Shown: positions 60,750 to 64,000 of the stretch, in pieces | Layout of the letters: each line of letters opens with the position of its first letter | Position numbering within the stretch: the first letter of the stretch is position 1 | Source: Bacillus sp. MUM 116 | Lineage (GTDB): Bacteria > Bacillota > Bacilli > Bacillales > Cytobacillaceae | Direction: 5' to 3' | NCBI RefSeq assembly: GCF_001866655.1 | Contig: NZ_MLYR01000021.1 | Location: 1-64,000, forward strand | Length of the DNA: 64,000 bases | Program-made: the position numbers and the translations under genes | The notes under the pieces: model-generated | Databases searched by the model: none | Seen by the model: the letters and a program-made list of their open reading frames with translations, nothing else | What the model was told of the DNA's origin: nothing

Positions 60750-61184
60750 GTCGTTTGAAAACTTAAAATTGATTGGAGCAAAAGGTGGGAGACTTCTGTG
60801 GATCTCCCAGTACCGCTTGCACCTGGGGCGCAAATCAAGACAGCTCCAAATTTAGAAAGCAGAGGTTGATTGTATTATTAGGAATTCATTAAATTTTAGG
60901 AATTTTGTGTAAAACAATTCAACTTTTGCTTATTTTTTTGTAAAATGGAAGCAGGGCAATAAAACGCTTTCATTGCCCGTACATGAATAAAAACTCCATC
61001 AAAATGGCCACAAATAAAAAACTCATCTTAGATCTTCATCAAGCTCAATTTTTATTTCATCAATCTGCAGATTTTGTTTGTCTGCGTTCTTTTTTCAGCA
61101 TATTTCGAGCGAGCGTTCAGTCGTCTTTTTTGGAAATATGCTGAAGTTTCTGTCTGAATATTAGGAAATGGGAGAGTGTTTACA
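60750..61184. other. fadF-thiolase intergenic region with structured leader
   Basis: Gene-free. TGGGAGA/TCTCCCA (60786-60809) is a hairpin without T-run. GGGCAAT/ATTGCCC (60954-60978) is another. TTCAGCATATTTC (61094-61106) and GAAATATGCTGAA (61133-61145) are perfect 13-bp inverted repeats with a 26-nt loop, ending 39 nt before the thiolase start. TCATCAA at 61036 and 61057 repeats at 21 bp. Confidence 0.7.
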
Positions 61185-62372
61185 ATGGGGAAAACAGTCA
61201 TTTTAAGCGGAGTCCGCACACCTTTTGGAAAAATGGGCGGTGCCTTAAGCAGCTTTACCGCGTCAGAACTTGGCGGTATCGCCGTAAAGGAAGCTTTAAA
61301 CCGTGCTGGTGTAAAGCCTGAAGAAGTTCAAGAAGTCATTCTCGGGACTGTTTTACAGGGAGGTCAAGGACAAATCCCATCACGTCAGGCAGCAAGATAT
61401 GCAGGAATGCCGTGGGAAGTAAAAACGGAAACCATCAATAAAGTCTGTGCATCGGGTATGCGCAGTGTCACCTTAGCCGATCAAATCATTCGTGCCGGTG
61501 ATGAAGACGTGATTGTGGCTGGCGGTATGGAATCGATGAGCAATGCACCATATCTCCTGCCAAAAGCAAGGTGGGGCTTTAAAATGGGTGACTCTTCTGT
61601 AAAGGATTTGATGATACACGACGGTTTGACCTGCAGCTTTACCGGCGTCCATATGGGTACGTACGGAAACGGAACAGCAAAGGAAATGGAAATCAGCCGT
61701 GAGGCGCAGGATGAGTGGGCTTACCGCAGTCACGAAAGGGCGATTGCCGCAATCGAAAGCGGAAAGTTTGCCGAGGAAATAGTGGCCGTAGAGGTGCCGC
61801 AGCGAAAAGTGGCGCCAATTGTTGTCGGGCAAGATGAAGCACCGCGAAAGGATACTTCATTAGAAAGATTGGCAAAGCTTGCCCCGGTATTTAACTTTGA
61901 AGGAACGATTACCGCAGGAAATGCACCGGGTGTAAATGACGGCGCGGCTGCCCTTGTGCTGATGAGTGAAGAGCGCGCCGAGCGTGAAGGACGTAAAGCA
62001 GAAGCGGTCATCATAGGGCAGGCAGCTATTGCAGTGGAAGCAAAGGATTTCCCGAAAACACCGGGACTTGTCATCAATGAAATTTTACGAAAAACCGGAA
62101 AAGGCCTGGAAGAGATTGATTTGTTTGAAATCAATGAAGCCTTTTCTGCTGTTGCTTTAGCGAGCAGCCAAATTGCAGGTTTGGATCCGGAAAAAGTAAA
62201 CGTCAATGGCGGCGCGGTTGCCCTCGGACATCCAATCGGGGCAAGCGGGGCACGGATTATTCTTACATTAATGCATGAATTGAAGCGCCGAGGCGGCGGA
62301 ATTGGTATCGCAGCGATTTGCAGCGGCGGCGGCCAGGGTGATGCCGTGATGATTGAGGTTCCGAAGGCTTAA
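61185..62372 (+). CDS. Acetyl-CoA C-acetyltransferase (thiolase)
   Basis: A 395-residue thiolase: catalytic Cys88 in [12 protein letters not shown], His in [17 protein letters not shown] and the second Cys in [11 protein letters not shown]. Sequence and cluster (thiolase, 3-hydroxyacyl-CoA dehydrogenase, acyl-CoA dehydrogenase) resemble mmgA/phaA-type acetoacetyl-CoA thiolases. ATG 61185 (GGGAGAG at 8 nt), not the GTG three codons earlier. Confidence 0.92.
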   Translation: MGKTVILSGVRTPFGKMGGALSSFTASELGGIAVKEALNRAGVKPEEVQEVILGTVLQGGQGQIPSRQAARYAGMPWEVKTETINKVCASGMRSVTLADQIIRAGDEDVIVAGGMESMSNAPYLLPKARWGFKMGDSSVKDLMIHDGLTCSFTGVHMGTYGNGTAKEMEISREAQDEWAYRSHERAIAAIESGKFAEEIVAVEVPQRKVAPIVVGQDEAPRKDTSLERLAKLAPVFNFEGTITAGNAPGVNDGAAALVLMSEERAEREGRKAEAVIIGQAAIAVEAKDFPKTPGLVINEILRKTGKGLEEIDLFEINEAFSAVALASSQIAGLDPEKVNVNGGAVALGHPIGASGARIILTLMHELKRRGGGIGIAAICSGGGQGDAVMIEVPKA

Positions 62373-62409
62373 GCCTTGTTTAGTTTCTGGTGCCGGGAAT
62401 CCATCATCG

Positions 62410-62451
62410 CAGATAAAACTCATTTTTCAGCAGATAAAAAGATAGATTCAG
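62410..62451. repeat. Two 21-bp units, core CAGATAAAA
   Basis: CAGATAAAA begins at 62410 and 62431, 21 bp apart, and both units end in TTCAG (62426-62430 and 62447-62451). Lies between the thiolase and dehydrogenase genes. Confidence 0.6.
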
Positions 62452-62468
62452 AGACTTTTATATAAATA

Positions 62469-62495
62469 GGGGCTGGTTCGGAGATGGGTAGCCCC
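62469..62495 (+). other. Hairpin upstream of the hydroxyacyl-CoA dehydrogenase gene
   Basis: GGGGCT and AGCCCC (6-bp stem, 15-nt loop) ending 17 nt before the ATG at 62512 and 6 nt before its RBS; may mark the end of the thiolase message. Confidence 0.45.
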
Positions 62496-62511
62496 GTTTG
62501 GAGGGAATATC

Positions 62512-63363
62512 ATGAAAGTAGAAAAGATAATGGTCATTGGTGCAGGGCAAATGGGCTCAGGAATTGCCCAAGTTTGTGCTCAAGCAGGATATCAGGTATT
62601 TTTAAATGATTTGAAACCGGATTTCGTTGAGCACGGCTTAGGGGTGATCAACAAAAACTTATCAAGGAACGTTGAAAAAGGTCGTTTAACCGAAGTGCAA
62701 AAACAGGAAGTGTTAGCACGGCTGACGCCTTCAACTGATCTCAATGATGCAAGCGGTGTCGAACTTGTCATCGAAGCGGCCGTTGAAAACATGGAAGTGA
62801 AGACGAAAATTTTTGCCCAGTTGGATGAAATCGCGCCGGAACATGTGATTTTGGCAAGCAACACCTCGTCGCTGCCAATTACGGAAATTGCGGCAGCTAC
62901 GAAGCGTCCGGAAAAGGTCATCGGCATGCATTTTATGAATCCGGTGCCGGTAATGAAGCTCGTTGAAATCATCCGTGGACTGGCAACAGCGGACGAAGTC
63001 TATCAGGTGATTGAAGATATGACGAAGACCTTAAGCAAGGTACCTGTTGAAGTAAATGACTATCCGGGATTTGTTTCCAATCGAATCCTGATGCCGATGA
63101 TCAATGAGGCGATTTACACATTGTATGAAGGTGTGGCAACGAAAGAAGCCATTGACGAAGTCATGAAGCTCGGGATGAACCATCCGATGGGCCCGTTAAC
63201 ATTGGCTGATTTTATCGGCTTGGATACATGTCTTTACATTATGGAAACTTTACATGAAGGCTTTGGCGATGACAAATACCGTCCATGCCCGCTGCTCCGT
63301 AAATATGTAAAAGCAGGCTGGCTTGGCAAGAAAACTGGACGCGGTTTTTACAGCTACGAATAA
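62512..63363 (+). CDS. 3-hydroxybutyryl-CoA dehydrogenase
   Basis: A 283-residue NAD-dependent enzyme: [20 protein letters not shown] (Rossmann), [34 protein letters not shown] (catalytic His) and [19 protein letters not shown]. MmgB/Hbd type. RBS TTGGAGGG. It acts between the thiolase and the acyl-CoA dehydrogenase. Confidence 0.93.
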   Translation: MKVEKIMVIGAGQMGSGIAQVCAQAGYQVFLNDLKPDFVEHGLGVINKNLSRNVEKGRLTEVQKQEVLARLTPSTDLNDASGVELVIEAAVENMEVKTKIFAQLDEIAPEHVILASNTSSLPITEIAAATKRPEKVIGMHFMNPVPVMKLVEIIRGLATADEVYQVIEDMTKTLSKVPVEVNDYPGFVSNRILMPMINEAIYTLYEGVATKEAIDEVMKLGMNHPMGPLTLADFIGLDTCLYIMETLHEGFGDDKYRPCPLLRKYVKAGWLGKKTGRGFYSYE

Positions 63364-63462
63364 CGAAGAGTGAGTTTAGGAGGCTCTATACGTAAATCAC
63401 CATAGCAATGGTTCTAACATAGAAAGAAAAATACAACAAAATCCTCAAAAGGGGAAATAAAC

Positions 63463-64000
63463 ATGAACCTGACATTTACAGAAGAACAAGAAATGATGCG
63501 AAAAATGGTCAAGGATTTTGCGATCAATGAAATTGCTCCTTTTGTCGAGAGAATGGAACAGGGGGAGTTCCCGCGTGAAGTCCTTCGTAAAATGGGTGAG
63601 CTCGGCCTGATGGGTATCCCCGTTCCAGAAAAATACGGCGGTGCAGGCATGGACTTTACTTCTTATATCATCGCAATCCACGAAATTTCCAAGGTAAGTG
63701 CCACAGTCGGAGTGATTCTTTCCGTTCATACTTCAGTGGGCACGAATCCGATTTTATATTTTGGAACAGAAGAACAAAAACAGCGGTTTGTTCCAAAGCT
63801 GGCAAGCGGCGAGTACTTAGGGGCGTTTTGCTTAACGGAACCAAGCTCCGGGTCAGATGCCGCGAGTTTGAAATCGCGGGCGGTAAGGGATGGCGATTAT
63901 TATAAAATAAACGGCACCAAGGCATTTATCACAAATGGCGGGGAAGCCGATGTCTATATCGTGTTTGCTTCCACCAATCCGGAAAAGGGTACTCGCGGCA
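63463..64000 (+). CDS. Acyl-CoA dehydrogenase (truncated by window end)
   Basis: The first 179 residues of an acyl-CoA dehydrogenase (MmgC/AcdA type): [18 protein letters not shown], '[20 protein letters not shown]' and the FAD/substrate segment [16 protein letters not shown] 63463 follows AAAGGGGAAA. The frame is open to the last base; the catalytic Glu region is beyond the window. It likely donates electrons through ETF to FadF. Confidence 0.92.
   Translation, partial: MNLTFTEEQEMMRKMVKDFAINEIAPFVERMEQGEFPREVLRKMGELGLMGIPVPEKYGGAGMDFTSYIIAIHEISKVSATVGVILSVHTSVGTNPILYFGTEEQKQRFVPKLASGEYLGAFCLTEPSSGSDAASLKSRAVRDGDYYKINGTKAFITNGGEADVYIVFASTNPEKGTRG

Noticed and set aside
59033..62206. Antisense ORFs in the fad cluster
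   Set aside because: All are shadows of strongly conserved enzymes and lack start signals.

Overview
The window is chromosomal DNA from a low-GC, endospore-forming Bacillaceae bacterium. Three things point there: strong GGAGG-type ribosome binding sites with frequent TTG and GTG starts, a GerA-family germinant receptor, and spore genes (gerQ, rsfA, sspH, pbpG, two tiny spore-type proteins). From about 36 kb to the right end the gene order follows the ywd-ywj region of the Bacillus subtilis map: ywdI, ywdK, gerQ, hemQ, pta, lipL, rsfA, ywfO, ywgA, ywhB, ywhC, ywhD, pbpG, speE, speB, ywiB, argS, clsB/ywjE, fadF/ywjF. A nitrous-oxide-reductase operon is inserted in this otherwise B. subtilis-like layout. 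That combination fits the Neobacillus / Bacillus niacini-vireti group, but the genus is an inference.

Layout. 0-1.3 kb: an array of 21-bp-period repeats and a NERD-domain gene cut short by an in-frame stop. 1.3-4.5 kb: a self-regulated TetR plus ABC exporter operon. 4.6-8.7 kb: an ASCH protein and a heterodimeric ABC exporter. 9-15.4 kb: the niacin transporter niaP behind a likely NiaR operator, then the branched-chain amino acid ABC system livKHMGF behind a likely CodY box. 15.7-19.9 kb: Cys-tRNA deacylase, a two-P-loop ATPase, a small spore protein, AlkD glycosylase and a lipoprotein sugar dehydrogenase. 19.9-22.7 kb: a second TetR/ABC operon. 23-27 kb: a gerK-order germinant receptor. 27.3-27.9 kb: a dead serine resolvase. 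28-34.8 kb: nosC-nosZ-nosB-like-nosD-nosY-nosF-lipoprotein, with an FNR-type box placed for class II activation. 35-36.1 kb: bacillithiol deacylase bshB2 and yojF. 36.6-39.1 kb: molybdenum cofactor genes mobA, moaE, moaD, moeB, followed by a perfect parS site. 39-56.5 kb: the conserved ywd-ywi block. 56.6-64 kb: YitT protein, cardiolipin synthase, and a fatty-acid oxidation cluster fadF, thiolase, 3-hydroxyacyl-CoA dehydrogenase and a truncated acyl-CoA dehydrogenase, with a FadR-type box in the fadF promoter.

How the parts connect. The nos operon should allow N2O respiration under oxygen limitation; no other denitrification gene is in the window. Amino-acid uptake, acetate production (pta with a cre box at about -55) and beta-oxidation each carry the expected global-regulator site (CodY, CcpA, FadR).

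The least explained material lies between genes. There are several short arrays with an exact 21-bp period but different core sequences, others with an exact 52-bp period, and six copies of a dispersed palindromic element that starts near GAATTGTCCAGC. Both periods are close to whole numbers of DNA helical turns. The window also holds several decayed genes: NERD, an alpha/beta hydrolase, resolvase, pyridoxal kinase and a gerC fragment.
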